The translations under genes were made by a program, and so were the position numbers. A stretch of 64,000 nucleotides of DNA from Collinsella tanakaei (GTDB lineage Bacteria > Actinomycetota > Coriobacteriia > Coriobacteriales > Coriobacteriaceae). Of the stretch, positions 47,386-56,906 are shown one piece after another. Every line of letters begins with the position of its first letter. Position 1 is the stretch's first letter. The stretch spans positions 124,001 through 188,000 of the forward strand of contig NZ_JADYTL010000002.1 in NCBI RefSeq assembly GCF_021531055.1, in the 5' to 3' direction. The notes beneath the pieces are model-generated. The model did not search any database. It saw nothing but the letters and a program-made list of their open reading frames with translations, and was not told the DNA's origin.

Positions 47386-49460
47386 TCGACACCAGCACCA
47401 CCGCAGGCGCCGTGCGCGCCGGAAGCCCGCGAACCGCCGACATGCCCGACGATATCCGCCAGCACGTCTGCACCGGCGCCGCCGCCACGCGTCCCGCGGT
47501 CGACATGAGCCGCGAGGCGCGCCTCGAGCGCAAGCGTCGCGCCGTCTCCGGTGAGCCCTTCGGCCCCGGCAGCCATACGGACAAAGAGGGCCGGACCATG
47601 ACCGGTGCCCAGGCGATCATCGCGAGCCTCGAGGCCGAGGGCGTCGACACGGTCTTCGGCTACCCCGGCGGCCAGGCCATCAAGATGTACGACGCGCTGT
47701 ACGACTCCACCAAGATCCGCCACATCCTCTCCCGCCATGAGCAGGGCGCGGTGCACGAGGCCGACGGCTACGCGCGCGCCACCGGCCGCGTGGGCGTGGT
47801 GCTCGTCACGAGCGGACCGGGCGCCACCAACACCGTCACCGGCATCGCCACCGCCTACATGGACTCCGTGCCGCTCGTGGTCATCTCCGGCCAGGTGACG
47901 CGCGGCGTCATCGGCACCGACGCCTTCCAGGAGGCCGACATCGTGGGCATCACCATGCCCGTGGTCAAGCACAGCTTCCTGCTGCAGTCCAACGACGACC
48001 TCACGCACACGTTCCGCGAGGCGTTCTACATCGCCTCCACGGGACGCCCCGGCCCCGTGCTCATCGACATCCCGAGCGATCTGGCCGGCGAGGAGATGGT
48101 CTTCCACTACCCCGACAAGATCGACATCCCGAGCTACCGCCCCACCTACAAGGGCAACGCCAAGCAGGTCCGCCAGGCCGTGGAGCTCATCCGCACCTCC
48201 AAGCGCCCGCTGCTCATGGTCGGCGGCGGCTGCGTGACGAGCCACGCCTGCGACGAGGTGGTCGAGCTCGCCGAGACCATGCAGATCCCCGTGGTCACCA
48301 CACTGATCGGCAAGGCCGCCATCCCCTGCTCCAACCCGCTGAACCTCGGGCCCGTGGGCATGCACGGCTCCAAGTACGCCAACATGGCCGTCACCGAATG
48401 CGACCTCATCATCGCCGTGGGCGCGCGGTTCTCCGACCGCGTGACCGGCAAGATCACCGAGTTCGCCCCGCACGCGAAGGTCATCCATATCGACATCGAC
48501 CCCGCCGAGATCGGCAAGGTGCGCGACCCGCAGGTGCCCATCGTGGGCGACGCGCGCACGGTCGTCGCGGCCATCAACGAGCGCATCGCCAAGATCGGCG
48601 CCGAACCGGTGAGCGACGAGTGGGTCAAGACCTGCTACGAGTGGCGCGAGCGCTGGCCGTTCTACACCACCGACTTCGCCGACTATCCCGACCGCATCGC
48701 GCCCGAGATCGTGCTCGAGCGCCTCTCCGCCAAGCTCGACCCGCACGCGAGCGTCGTGACCACGGAGGTCGGACAACACCAGATGTGGGCGCATCAGCAC
48801 ATCCATCGCGAGGAATCCCGCACGTTCATCTCGAGCGGCGGTCTGGGCACGATGGGCTTCGGCTTCCCCGCCGCCATCGGCGCCAAGATCGGCCGTCCCG
48901 ACTGCCAGGTCGTCTGCATCGCCGGCGACGGCAGCATCCAGATGGACATCCAGGAGATGGCGACCGCCATCGGCAACGGCGCCGCCGTCAAGATCCTGCT
49001 CATCGACAACAACGCGCTGGGCATGGTGCACCAGTGGCAGCGCCTGTTCTACCGCGAGCGCTATTCGTGCACCGAGTTCACCGCCAACCCCGACTTCGTC
49101 AAGCTCGCCGAGGCGTACGGCTGGACCGCCGAGCGCATCACGCATCCCGACCAGATCGACGACGCCCTCGACCGCATGCTCACCTCCGAGATGCCCTACC
49201 TGCTCGACGTCGTCATCCCCACCAACCAGACCGTCTACCCGATGGTCGCCCCCGGCGCCGCCATCGACGACATCATCGGTGCCATCGACGTGACGCTCGG
49301 CGGCGTCCGCGTGACCGAGAAGGGCATGAGCCCCGCCGGCGAGCATGCCGGCGCCATCGCCGAGCCCCTGCCCTTGACCGACAACGACGCCGACACGCGC
49401 ATCGCCGGCGCGACCGCCGATGTCGTCGTGGATGAATCGGCACAGAAGGGAGGCGAGTGA
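47382..49460 (+). CDS. ilvB: Acetolactate synthase large subunit
   Basis: A 692-residue TPP/FAD enzyme making acetolactate and acetohydroxybutyrate. Core motifs are [16 protein letters not shown], the activating Glu in [21 protein letters not shown], and the TPP block [19 protein letters not shown]...[12 protein letters not shown] 47382 overlaps the ilvD stop (ATGA). This gives an unusual ~72-residue N-terminal extension rich in Arg/Ala/Thr with no family match. An internal ATG at 47598 ([15 protein letters not shown]) is where typical IlvB begins and has AGAGGG upstream. Both starts are possible. A ~45-residue polar C-terminal tail is also extra. The stop region is shared with ilvN. Confidence 0.93.
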   Translation: MIDTSTTAGAVRAGSPRTADMPDDIRQHVCTGAAATRPAVDMSREARLERKRRAVSGEPFGPGSHTDKEGRTMTGAQAIIASLEAEGVDTVFGYPGGQAIKMYDALYDSTKIRHILSRHEQGAVHEADGYARATGRVGVVLVTSGPGATNTVTGIATAYMDSVPLVVISGQVTRGVIGTDAFQEADIVGITMPVVKHSFLLQSNDDLTHTFREAFYIASTGRPGPVLIDIPSDLAGEEMVFHYPDKIDIPSYRPTYKGNAKQVRQAVELIRTSKRPLLMVGGGCVTSHACDEVVELAETMQIPVVTTLIGKAAIPCSNPLNLGPVGMHGSKYANMAVTECDLIIAVGARFSDRVTGKITEFAPHAKVIHIDIDPAEIGKVRDPQVPIVGDARTVVAAINERIAKIGAEPVSDEWVKTCYEWRERWPFYTTDFADYPDRIAPEIVLERLSAKLDPHASVVTTEVGQHQMWAHQHIHREESRTFISSGGLGTMGFGFPAAIGAKIGRPDCQVVCIAGDGSIQMDIQEMATAIGNGAAVKILLIDNNALGMVHQWQRLFYRERYSCTEFTANPDFVKLAEAYGWTAERITHPDQIDDALDRMLTSEMPYLLDVVIPTNQTVYPMVAPGAAIDDIIGAIDVTLGGVRVTEKGMSPAGEHAGAIAEPLPLTDNDADTRIAGATADVVVDESAQKGGE

Positions 49461-49462
49461 GC

Positions 49463-49948
49463 ATGAAGCACATCCTCTCCGTCCTCGTCGAGAACAAGCC
49501 CGGCGTCCTGTCGCGTGTGACCGGTCTGGTGTCGCGGCGCGGCTTCAATATCGACTCGCTCACCGTGGCCCCCACCGAGGACACCACCATGAGCCGCATG
49601 ACCATCATCGTCGAGGCCGACGAGGTGGGCTACGAGCAGATCACCAAGCAGCTGCACAAGCTCGTCTCGGTCTACAAGATCTCCGACCTCACCGACACCG
49701 ACGCCATCGAGCGCGAGCTCGTGTTGTTCAAGGTCATCGCCACGCCCGATCGCCGGCACGAGATCATCGAGATCGCCAACATCTTCCGCGCCAACATCGT
49801 GGACGTGGGCAAGAACTCGCTCACGGTGGAGGCGACCGGCACGGCGAGCAAACTCGACGCCATGGAGGACCTCTTCCGTGGCTACGGCATCCGCCAGCTC
49901 ACCCGTACCGGCAAGATCGCCATGTCGCGCGGGGCGAGCGACAAGTAG
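49463..49948 (+). CDS. ilvN: Acetolactate synthase small (regulatory) subunit
   Basis: A 161-residue IlvN/IlvH. An N-terminal ACT domain ([34 protein letters not shown]) binds valine for feedback inhibition, and a C-terminal domain ([34 protein letters not shown]) follows. It pairs with the preceding IlvB. ATG 49463 is nine bases after GGGAGG; a GTG at 49457 overlaps the ilvB stop but is too close to the ribosome binding site. Confidence 0.96.
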   Translation: MKHILSVLVENKPGVLSRVTGLVSRRGFNIDSLTVAPTEDTTMSRMTIIVEADEVGYEQITKQLHKLVSVYKISDLTDTDAIERELVLFKVIATPDRRHEIIEIANIFRANIVDVGKNSLTVEATGTASKLDAMEDLFRGYGIRQLTRTGKIAMSRGASDK

Positions 49949-49987
49949 GGCATCCGCGGCATCCGTCCAGCCCGCGCCATCGGGAAT

Positions 49988-50018
49988 GGGTTGGACGGAA
50001 CACGTCCCCAACCAACCC
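49988..50018. repeat. GGAACACGTCCCCAACC-family repeat inside the ilv operon
   Basis: One copy with GGGTTG and CAACCC ends lies between ilvN and ilvC, 38 bp before the ilvC start. As it lies within a presumed single transcript, the hairpin could affect RNA processing or the relative expression of ilvC. Confidence 0.9.
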
Positions 50019-50055
50019 ATCGGTATCAACGGCCAAGACACGTAAGGAGAACATC

Positions 50056-51051
50056 ATGGCTGTGACTATCTACTACGAGTCCGATTGCGATCCCAAGATC
50101 ATCCAGGACAAGAAGATCGCCATCATCGGCTACGGCTCCCAGGGCCACGCCCATGCGCTGAACCTGCTCGACTCGGGCTGCGACGTGCGCGTCGGCCTGC
50201 GCGAGGGCTCCAAGTCCTGGGCCGCCGCCGAGGAGGCCGGCCTCAAGGTCTGCGACATGGACACCGCAGCCGAGGAAGCCGACGTCATCATGATGCTCGT
50301 GCCCGACGAGACCCAGCCCAAGGTCTACGAGGAGCACATCAAGGACCACCTCAAGGCCGGCGACACCCTCGCCTTCGCCCACGGTTTCAACATCCACTTC
50401 GGCTACATCAAGGCCCCCGAGGACGTCAACGTCATCATGTGCGCGCCCAAGGGCCCCGGCCACATCGTGCGCCGCCAGTTCACCGAGGGTTCCGGTGTGC
50501 CCGATCTGGCCTGCGTGGCACAGGATGCCACCGGCAACGCCTGGGACATCGCGCTCGCCTACTGCTGGGGCGTGGGCGGTGCCCGCTCCGGCATCATCAA
50601 GGCCACCTTCAAGGAGGAGACCGAGGAGGATCTGTTCGGTGAGCAGGCCGTGCTGTGCGGCGGCCTGGTCGAGCTCGTGAAGGCGGGCTTCGAGACGCTG
50701 ACCGAGGCCGGCTATCCGCCCGAGCTCGCCTACTTCGAGTGCTACCACGAGATGAAGATGATCGTCGACCTCATGTACGAGAGCGGCATCCACTTCATGA
50801 ACTACTCCATCTCCAACACGGCCGAGTACGGCGAGTACTACGCCGGCCCCAAGGTCATCAACGAGGAGAGCCGCGCGGCAATGAAGCAGATCCTGGCGCG
50901 CATCCAGGACGGCTCCTTCGCCCAGGAGTTCGTCGACGACTGCAACAACGGCCACAAGTGGCTGCTCGAGCAGCGCGAGAAGATCAACGAGCACGAGATC
51001 GAGAAGACCGGCGAGAAGATCCGCTCCATGTTCAGCTGGATCAAGAAGTAA
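50056..51051 (+). CDS. ilvC: Ketol-acid reductoisomerase
   Basis: A 331-residue class I enzyme that isomerises and reduces acetolactate. The Rossmann motif is [21 protein letters not shown]. The cofactor-specificity loop [10 protein letters not shown] carries Arg and Ser residues, suggesting NADPH. The magnesium-binding aspartate and glutamates are in [35 protein letters not shown]. Start 50056 follows AAGGAGA. It closes the ilvDBNC operon and is followed by a strong terminator. Confidence 0.97.
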   Translation: MAVTIYYESDCDPKIIQDKKIAIIGYGSQGHAHALNLLDSGCDVRVGLREGSKSWAAAEEAGLKVCDMDTAAEEADVIMMLVPDETQPKVYEEHIKDHLKAGDTLAFAHGFNIHFGYIKAPEDVNVIMCAPKGPGHIVRRQFTEGSGVPDLACVAQDATGNAWDIALAYCWGVGGARSGIIKATFKEETEEDLFGEQAVLCGGLVELVKAGFETLTEAGYPPELAYFECYHEMKMIVDLMYESGIHFMNYSISNTAEYGEYYAGPKVINEESRAAMKQILARIQDGSFAQEFVDDCNNGHKWLLEQREKINEHEIEKTGEKIRSMFSWIKK

Positions 51052-51079
51052 TCCAAGACTCGATATAACACGCTCATGA

Positions 51080-51118
51080 CAGGTGCCCGACGTCCCACAT
51101 GGAAACGTCGGGCACCTG
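51080..51118 (+). terminator. Terminator of the ilvDBNC operon
   Basis: A perfect 14-bp stem CAGGTGCCCGACGT and its complement, with an 11-base loop, begins 28 bases after ilvC and is followed by TTCGTTTCC. A degraded, inverted GGTTGGGGACGTGTTCC repeat follows at 51133-51149. Confidence 0.85.
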
Positions 51119-51132
51119 TTCGTTTCCGGGTC

Positions 51133-51149
51133 GGTTGGGGACGTGTTCC
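51133..51149. repeat. Degraded inverted copy of the GGAACACGTCCCCAACC repeat
   Basis: GGTTGGGGACGTGTTCC matches the reverse complement of the family core exactly; the flanking arm (TTTCATCCCC) is degraded. It lies between the ilvC terminator and the convergent dnaE stop, with otherwise featureless sequence (51150-51291). Confidence 0.8.
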
Positions 51150-51291
51150 TTTCATCCCCTTCCCCGACCGGAAACTCTGGAACGATCGGATGCGGGGGGC
51201 GGCATGGATAGCGACGCGACGGCTCAACACCAGCCGACGCGTCGCTGAACTCCTCGGTAATCCGAGACTCGCCTCAAGGCGCGTCTTCGCG

Positions 51292-54200
51292 CTACACCAC
51301 CGTCACGCGGCCGCGGTTGCCCACGATGCCGCGGACCTCGGCCATGAGCGGGATGGAGCGGGCATTCACGCGCGTGGGGATCTCGGCGCGCATGGTCTGG
51401 CCGTCACCCTGCTCGATGAACAGCTCCACGCGGTCGCCGCCCGGATTGGTGGCGAGCACGGTGGCGAGACGCGCCATGTTGCCCTGCGAGAAACGCGAGC
51501 TCGGCACCATGATCTCGAAGACCTTGGGACGGTTGTTCTCCTCGGACAGCTCGAGCGGCAAGATCTCCTGGGCGATGATCTGGTCGCCGCGGTCGGAACG
51601 CTCCAGCTTGCCGCGCACCCGGATGAAGGCGTCCGACAGCACCGCACCCGTCTCGGGGTCGGTCTCGCCGTACAGGTACCCCTCGGCCTCCTTGTAGGTC
51701 TTGGGGAACACCACGACCGTGGCCTCGCCCTCCATGTCCTCCAGGCGCACGATCGCCATGGGGTCACCGTTTTTGGTCACGCGCTTGGAGACCTCGGCGA
51801 CCATGCCCGCGAACCAGAACGGCTTGCCCTCGGGAATCTCCTGGTTGATGGTGCCCTCGCCTGCAGGGTTCGCCATCTCGAAACCCGTGTCGATCTGCGA
51901 CAGCGAGTACTCGCGCGCCTTGGCGAGTGCGTATTCGAACGGTCGCAGCGGATGGTCGGAGACGTAGATGCCCAGCACGTCGCGCTCAGCGGACAGCTTC
52001 ATGTGGCGGTCCCACTCCTGGCCGTCGGGCTCGGGGATGACGACCTCGAAGCCCGAACCCTCGACGTCGCCGAACACGTCGAACAGCGACGTCTGACCGG
52101 CGGCGCGGTCCTTTTGGCGCTTGGTCGCGGCGTCGATGATGTTCTCGGGATTGTTCTTGTCCACGAAGCTCATGAGTTGGCGGCGCGGATAGCCGGTCGA
52201 GTCGAAGGCGCCCGCCTTGATGAGCGCCTCGATGACGCGGCGGTTGGCCTGGGAGGAGTCCACGCGGTCCACGAAATCGTGCAGGTTCTTGAAGGCGCCG
52301 CCGCGCTCGCGCTCGGCGATGATGGCATCGGCGACACCCTCTCCCACGCCGCGGATGCCCGCCAGGCCGAAGCGCACGCCCTCGGCGGTCGCCGTGAACT
52401 CGCGGCCCGACTCGTTGACATCAGGCGGCAGCACGGGGATACCGTCGTGACGGCAGGCGGACACGTAGTGCACGATCTTCTCGGTCTTGCCCGTGTAGGA
52501 GGTGAGCACCGCCGCCATGTACTCGTGCGGATAGTGGGCCTTCAGCCACGCGGTCTGCATGACCAGGATGGCGTAGCCGGCCGAGTGGGACTTGTTGAAC
52601 GCGTAGGACGCGAACTCCAAGACGTCGTCCCAGATCTTCTGCGCCGTCTCGCGCTTGTAGCCGTTTTTCTCGGCGCCGTTCATCCAGTGGTCGTAGATGG
52701 TCTCGTCCTCGCCGTCCGACCAGTTGAAGACCTGCTCGGTGAGCATCTTGATCTTCTTCTTGGCCACGGGCTTGCGGATGCGCGAGTCGGACTCGCCCTT
52801 GGAGAAGCCGCACATCTCGACCGAGATGTTCATGACCTGCTCCTGGTAGACCATGGTGCCGTAGGTCTCGCCTAGGATGTCGTCCAGGCGCGGATCGTAG
52901 GAGACCGCGGGCTCCTTGCCGTTCATGCGGTTGATATAGGACGAGACCATGCCCGCGCCCAGAGGACCGGGGCGGTACAGGGCGATCAGAGCGACCACGT
53001 GCTTGTACTCGGTGGGCTTCATGTTCTTGATGGTCGCCGTCATGCCGGCGGACTCGATCTGGAACACGCCCGCCGTGTGACCGGCCTGCATGAGCTCGAA
53101 GATCTTGGGGTCGTCGAACGGGATCGCGTCCACGTCGATGTCGATGCCGAAGTTCTTCTTGATGTTGGCCTTGGCCTTGGAGATGACCGTGAGGGTGCGC
53201 AGGCCCAGAAAGTCCATCTTGAGCAGGCCCATATCCGCGACCGTATGGCCTTCGTACTGTGTGATCTCCACGCCGCCCTTGGTGTCGAGCTTGGTGGGCA
53301 CGTGCTCGTTGACCGGGTCGCGGCAGATGAGCACGGCGCAGGCGTGCACGCCCTCGCCGCGCGTCAGGCCCTCGATGGCGAGCGCCGAGTCGATGATGCG
53401 CCGGGCGTCGTCGTCTTTCTGATAGGCCTCGGCGAAGTCGGGGTTGTACAGGTCCTCCTTGCCCTCGACGCGCGTGAGCACCTGCTTGAGCTTGACCGAT
53501 GGGTCGCTCGAGATCATCTTGGACAGGCGTTGTCCCACGTAGACCGGGTAGTCCAGCACGCGGGCGGCGTCGTTGATGGCTTGCTTGGCCTTGATGGTCG
53601 AATAGGTGATGACGTGGGTGACCTTCTCGGGGCCGTAGAGCTGTCGCACGTGCTCGATGACCTCGAGGCGCCGCTCATCGTCGAAGTCCATGTCGATATC
53701 GGGCATCTCGGAGCGCTCGGGCGACAGGAACCTCTCGAACATGAGGCCGTTGGACAGCGGGTCGAACGTGGTGATGTCCATGGCGTAGGCGACCAGGGCA
53801 CCCGCGGCCGATCCACGGCCCGGCCCCACACCGATGCCGTTTTGCTTGGCCCAGCGCACGTACTCTGCCACGATCAGGAAGTAGGCGGCGAAGCCCTTCT
53901 CGCAGATGACCTTGTACTCGTACTCGAAACGCTCCTGGATGTTGACGCCGCCGATCGTCTGCTCGCGCCAATCCTCGCCGTAGCGCTTCGCCAGGCCCTC
54001 CTCGCACTCGCGGCGGAACTGGCTCTCATGCGTCTCGCCGGGATCGAGCAGCGGGTAGTTGGGCAGGATGATGCTGTCCCAGTCGAGCTCGACGTTGCAC
54101 TTCTCGGCGAGCTCGACGGTGTTGTCGCACGCCTCAGGGCAGTACGGGAACAGCGCGCGCATCTCGTCCTCGGTCTTCATGTAGAACTCGGAGCCCTGCA

Positions 54201-55098
54201 TGCGCATGCGGTTGGGGTCGTCGACCTTGGAGTTCATGCCGATGCACATCATGATGTCCTGCACCGGGGCGTCGTCGCGCGTGAGGTAGTGGAAGTCGTT
54301 GGTCGCGATGACCTTCACACCCACGCGGTTCGCGATATCGATGAGCTGGCGGTCGAGCTCCTCGTCGGTCATGCCGGAATCGGTCGTGATGCCGTGCTCC
54401 TGGATCTCGATGTAGAAGCTGCCGGGCTCGAACAGGTCGCGAAACGTCTCGGCCCAGGCGACGGCCGTGTCGATGTCGCCGCGGTCGATGCACTTGGGGA
54501 TGATGCCGGCGATGCACGCCGAGCTGGCGATGAGGCCCTCGCGATGGCGGCGCAGGTTGTCCAGCGTCACACGCGGCTTGTAGTAAAAGCCCTGCACGGC
54601 CGCCTCGGACACCGTCTGCATGAGGTTGACGTAGCCGGTCTCGTTGCGCGCGAACAGCACCATGTGGTACAGCTCGGGCTTGCGGTCGCGGGCGAGCGTG
54701 TCGTCGGGGGTGAAGTACACCTCGCAGCCGAAGATCGGCTTGATCACGAGCGGCGGCTTGGTCGCGTCGAGGTTGCCTGAGCGGTCCCATTCCTCCATGT
54801 CCTTCATGTACTGCGCGTAGCCGCGCGGGTTCTTCTCGGGATCGGGCTGCTCGAGCTCGTCGCGGCGGCCCTTCTGGAGAAACGACTTGTCGTGGCTCCA
54901 GGTCTTGTACTCGGGCGTGCCGTGGTTCACGGCATCGCAGGCAAGACCGAGCTCGGGGACGCCGTACATATAGCCGTGATCGGTGATGGCCACGGCGGGC
55001 ATGCCGAGCTCGACGGCGCGGTTTACCATATCGCCGATACGCGTGGCACCGTCGAGCATCGAGTATTCGGTGTGGTTGTGCAGGTGAACAAACGCCAT
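51292..55098 (-). CDS. dnaE: DNA polymerase III alpha subunit
   Basis: A 1268-residue replicative polymerase of the DnaE1 type. The N-terminal PHP domain starts AFVHLHNHTEYSMLDG and holds AITDHGYMYG. The catalytic aspartates are in PDIDMDFDDERR (residues 466-477), and GPGRGSAAGALVAYAMDIT is the C-family polymerase signature. Fingers include MTVLPPDVN-like PVLPPDVNES. Tandem helix-hairpin-helix (FGLAGIRGVGEGVADAI) and OB fold (FWFAGMVAEVSKRVTKNGDPMAIVRLEDMEG) domains follow. Start 55098 is where the PHP fold normally begins; a longer ORF upstream overlaps a terminator. The gene is convergent with the ilv operon. Confidence 0.97.
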   Translation of the reverse strand: MAFVHLHNHTEYSMLDGATRIGDMVNRAVELGMPAVAITDHGYMYGVPELGLACDAVNHGTPEYKTWSHDKSFLQKGRRDELEQPDPEKNPRGYAQYMKDMEEWDRSGNLDATKPPLVIKPIFGCEVYFTPDDTLARDRKPELYHMVLFARNETGYVNLMQTVSEAAVQGFYYKPRVTLDNLRRHREGLIASSACIAGIIPKCIDRGDIDTAVAWAETFRDLFEPGSFYIEIQEHGITTDSGMTDEELDRQLIDIANRVGVKVIATNDFHYLTRDDAPVQDIMMCIGMNSKVDDPNRMRMQGSEFYMKTEDEMRALFPYCPEACDNTVELAEKCNVELDWDSIILPNYPLLDPGETHESQFRRECEEGLAKRYGEDWREQTIGGVNIQERFEYEYKVICEKGFAAYFLIVAEYVRWAKQNGIGVGPGRGSAAGALVAYAMDITTFDPLSNGLMFERFLSPERSEMPDIDMDFDDERRLEVIEHVRQLYGPEKVTHVITYSTIKAKQAINDAARVLDYPVYVGQRLSKMISSDPSVKLKQVLTRVEGKEDLYNPDFAEAYQKDDDARRIIDSALAIEGLTRGEGVHACAVLICRDPVNEHVPTKLDTKGGVEITQYEGHTVADMGLLKMDFLGLRTLTVISKAKANIKKNFGIDIDVDAIPFDDPKIFELMQAGHTAGVFQIESAGMTATIKNMKPTEYKHVVALIALYRPGPLGAGMVSSYINRMNGKEPAVSYDPRLDDILGETYGTMVYQEQVMNISVEMCGFSKGESDSRIRKPVAKKKIKMLTEQVFNWSDGEDETIYDHWMNGAEKNGYKRETAQKIWDDVLEFASYAFNKSHSAGYAILVMQTAWLKAHYPHEYMAAVLTSYTGKTEKIVHYVSACRHDGIPVLPPDVNESGREFTATAEGVRFGLAGIRGVGEGVADAIIAERERGGAFKNLHDFVDRVDSSQANRRVIEALIKAGAFDSTGYPRRQLMSFVDKNNPENIIDAATKRQKDRAAGQTSLFDVFGDVEGSGFEVVIPEPDGQEWDRHMKLSAERDVLGIYVSDHPLRPFEYALAKAREYSLSQIDTGFEMANPAGEGTINQEIPEGKPFWFAGMVAEVSKRVTKNGDPMAIVRLEDMEGEATVVVFPKTYKEAEGYLYGETDPETGAVLSDAFIRVRGKLERSDRGDQIIAQEILPLELSEENNRPKVFEIMVPSSRFSQGNMARLATVLATNPGGDRVELFIEQGDGQTMRAEIPTRVNARSIPLMAEVRGIVGNRGRVTVV

Positions 55099-55225
55099 GT
55101 ACGCTCTCGCTTTCCGCCTTCGTCGTTTCGCAGGAAGCATTGTACCGCACGGCGCGGACGCGCCCGGCTCCCCTGCCGGCGGTCGCGCAACGCCCACAGG
55201 CAGGAGTACGGGCGGACCGAAACGC

Positions 55226-55264
55226 GGCAGGCGCGCCCCCCATCCCATGGGAAACGCGCCTGCC
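55226..55264 (-). terminator. Terminator hairpin after the M81 peptidase gene
   Basis: A 10-bp stem GGCAGGCGCG/CGCGCCTGCC encloses a 19-base loop containing CCCATGGG, which can pair internally. It lies 40 bases past the stop. No strong T-run follows on the minus strand. Confidence 0.55.
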
Positions 55265-55303
55265 GTGGATCTCGGATATGGGTGCGGCGATGTCCTGCGA
55301 CGG

Positions 55304-56761
55304 CTACTCGATGTAGATGAGCTCGTCCAGCTCGTCGATCGGCCACATGGGACGGAAGATGCGACGGAACGGCAGCTTCTCGTAGATCTGGTCGGTCGGA
55401 CCGGGGGTGAGCGCCATGATGTGGTAGGCGGTCTCGGGGATCAGGTACGTGTCCAGATACCCCATCTTGACCACCACGATGTCGTAGTCGTGGAACTCCA
55501 CGCCGGCGGCGTGGAACTGCTCCATGTGGCCGTACTGGACGTTGTGCGGCATCACGAGCACGTCGATGCCGGTGCCGTCGACCGTCACGATATAGCAGGA
55601 GCCGACGATCTTCTGGGAACCGACCGCGGCGTCGCCCACGCAGCTGAGCGTGCCGGCGAGCTCGACCGGCGCGGACACCTCGTCGGCGCCGACGCCGAGG
55701 GAGAACTCGACATGGTCGCCCACGTTCGCCGCGGACAGCTCGCGGCAGGCATCCACGTCGTTGACGCCGGCGACGAGCACGCGCTTACCCCGCAGGTCCT
55801 GCGCCAGAAGCTCGCGAAGCACGACCGTGCCGCAGCCGGAGGAGCCGGCGCCGCAGTTGTCGCCCGAGTCGGTGATGACGGCGGTCTTGCCCTCGAAGGC
55901 CACCGCCCGCGCCACGGCATCGGCCGCGTCGCCGTAGTTGCCCCCGAAGGTGAACTCGTCGCGATGCTCCCATGCGTAGCGGGAGATGCGCTCGGCGACC
56001 TGTTCGCAGTACGCGGCATCGGCCGGCGTGTTGGGAACCACGACCACGGCGGCACCGAGCTTGTCGTCGTCGTGGCGCAGGTAGCCCACGTGGTAGGAGC
56101 AGGAGAACACCCGCTCGTCGGCCTCGGCCTCGTCGAGCAGGCGGTTGATGGAGCGCATCGGCTCGTTGGCCGACACGCTGCGCTCGCCCTCCACGATGAT
56201 GGGCAGCTTGCGCATGACGGGATGCATCGGACGGCGATGCCGCATGAGGTCGACGAGCTTCTCGGCGACGATACGCCAGGTATCGACCGTGTCGATATGC
56301 GGGGACTCGCGGAAGCAGCGCAGGATGTTCACGCGTGAGGCGAGCTCGGCGGTCACGTTGCCGTGCGGATCGAGCGCCAAGGCGATGGGCATATGCACGC
56401 CCACGATCGCGCGGATCCGGCGCAACAGCTCGTGCTCGCCCGACACGCAGTCCAGGCCGCGCACGCCACTCGCACCGTGCAGCTGCAGGTAGATCGCATC
56501 GATCTCGTCGAGATGTGCGCGAAGGTCGTCGATGATGCGCCCGGCGATGAACTCGTAGGCGTCGTGCTCGATCATGCCGCTCGGATTGATGCCCGCGAAG
56601 ATGGAGGGCACGATCTCGATACCCCGTTCCTCGAAGATATCGCGGATGCGCATCTCGTCGATGCACTCCTGACCGTACAGCAACAGGAAATCCTCGAGCT
56701 TGGCATCGCGGGCAACGTGCTCGTTGCACTCCGCGCTCATGTGGGCGACGAAAACCTTCAT
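55304..56761 (-). CDS. M81-family (MlrC-like) metallopeptidase
   Basis: A 485-residue protein of the M81/MlrC family, named after microcystin-degrading protein MlrC. The start MKVFVAHMSAECNEHVARDAKLEDF contains the conserved glutamate/asparagine, and later blocks are IYLQLHGASGVRGLDCVSGEHELL, ALALDPHGNVTAEL (His-Gly zinc region) and YRESPHIDT-like CFRESPHIDTVDT. TDSGDNCGAGSSGCGTVVLREL marks the C-terminal domain. Likely a cytosolic zinc hydrolase of small peptides or amides; the natural substrate is unknown. Start 56761 is the first ATG and gives a full-length protein. Confidence 0.88.
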   Translation of the reverse strand: MKVFVAHMSAECNEHVARDAKLEDFLLLYGQECIDEMRIRDIFEERGIEIVPSIFAGINPSGMIEHDAYEFIAGRIIDDLRAHLDEIDAIYLQLHGASGVRGLDCVSGEHELLRRIRAIVGVHMPIALALDPHGNVTAELASRVNILRCFRESPHIDTVDTWRIVAEKLVDLMRHRRPMHPVMRKLPIIVEGERSVSANEPMRSINRLLDEAEADERVFSCSYHVGYLRHDDDKLGAAVVVVPNTPADAAYCEQVAERISRYAWEHRDEFTFGGNYGDAADAVARAVAFEGKTAVITDSGDNCGAGSSGCGTVVLRELLAQDLRGKRVLVAGVNDVDACRELSAANVGDHVEFSLGVGADEVSAPVELAGTLSCVGDAAVGSQKIVGSCYIVTVDGTGIDVLVMPHNVQYGHMEQFHAAGVEFHDYDIVVVKMGYLDTYLIPETAYHIMALTPGPTDQIYEKLPFRRIFRPMWPIDELDELIYIE

Positions 56762-56906
56762 GGCGACTCCTCGATAGGGCGGACAGCATCAAGCTCGTCA
56801 CCCTAGCACAAACCGGTCGCCGATATGCATATCGCGGGCAAGAACACGTACGGGACACATAGCGGTGCGGACACCGGTCACGCCGGCGCCCGCACCGCGG
56901 CGAGCC

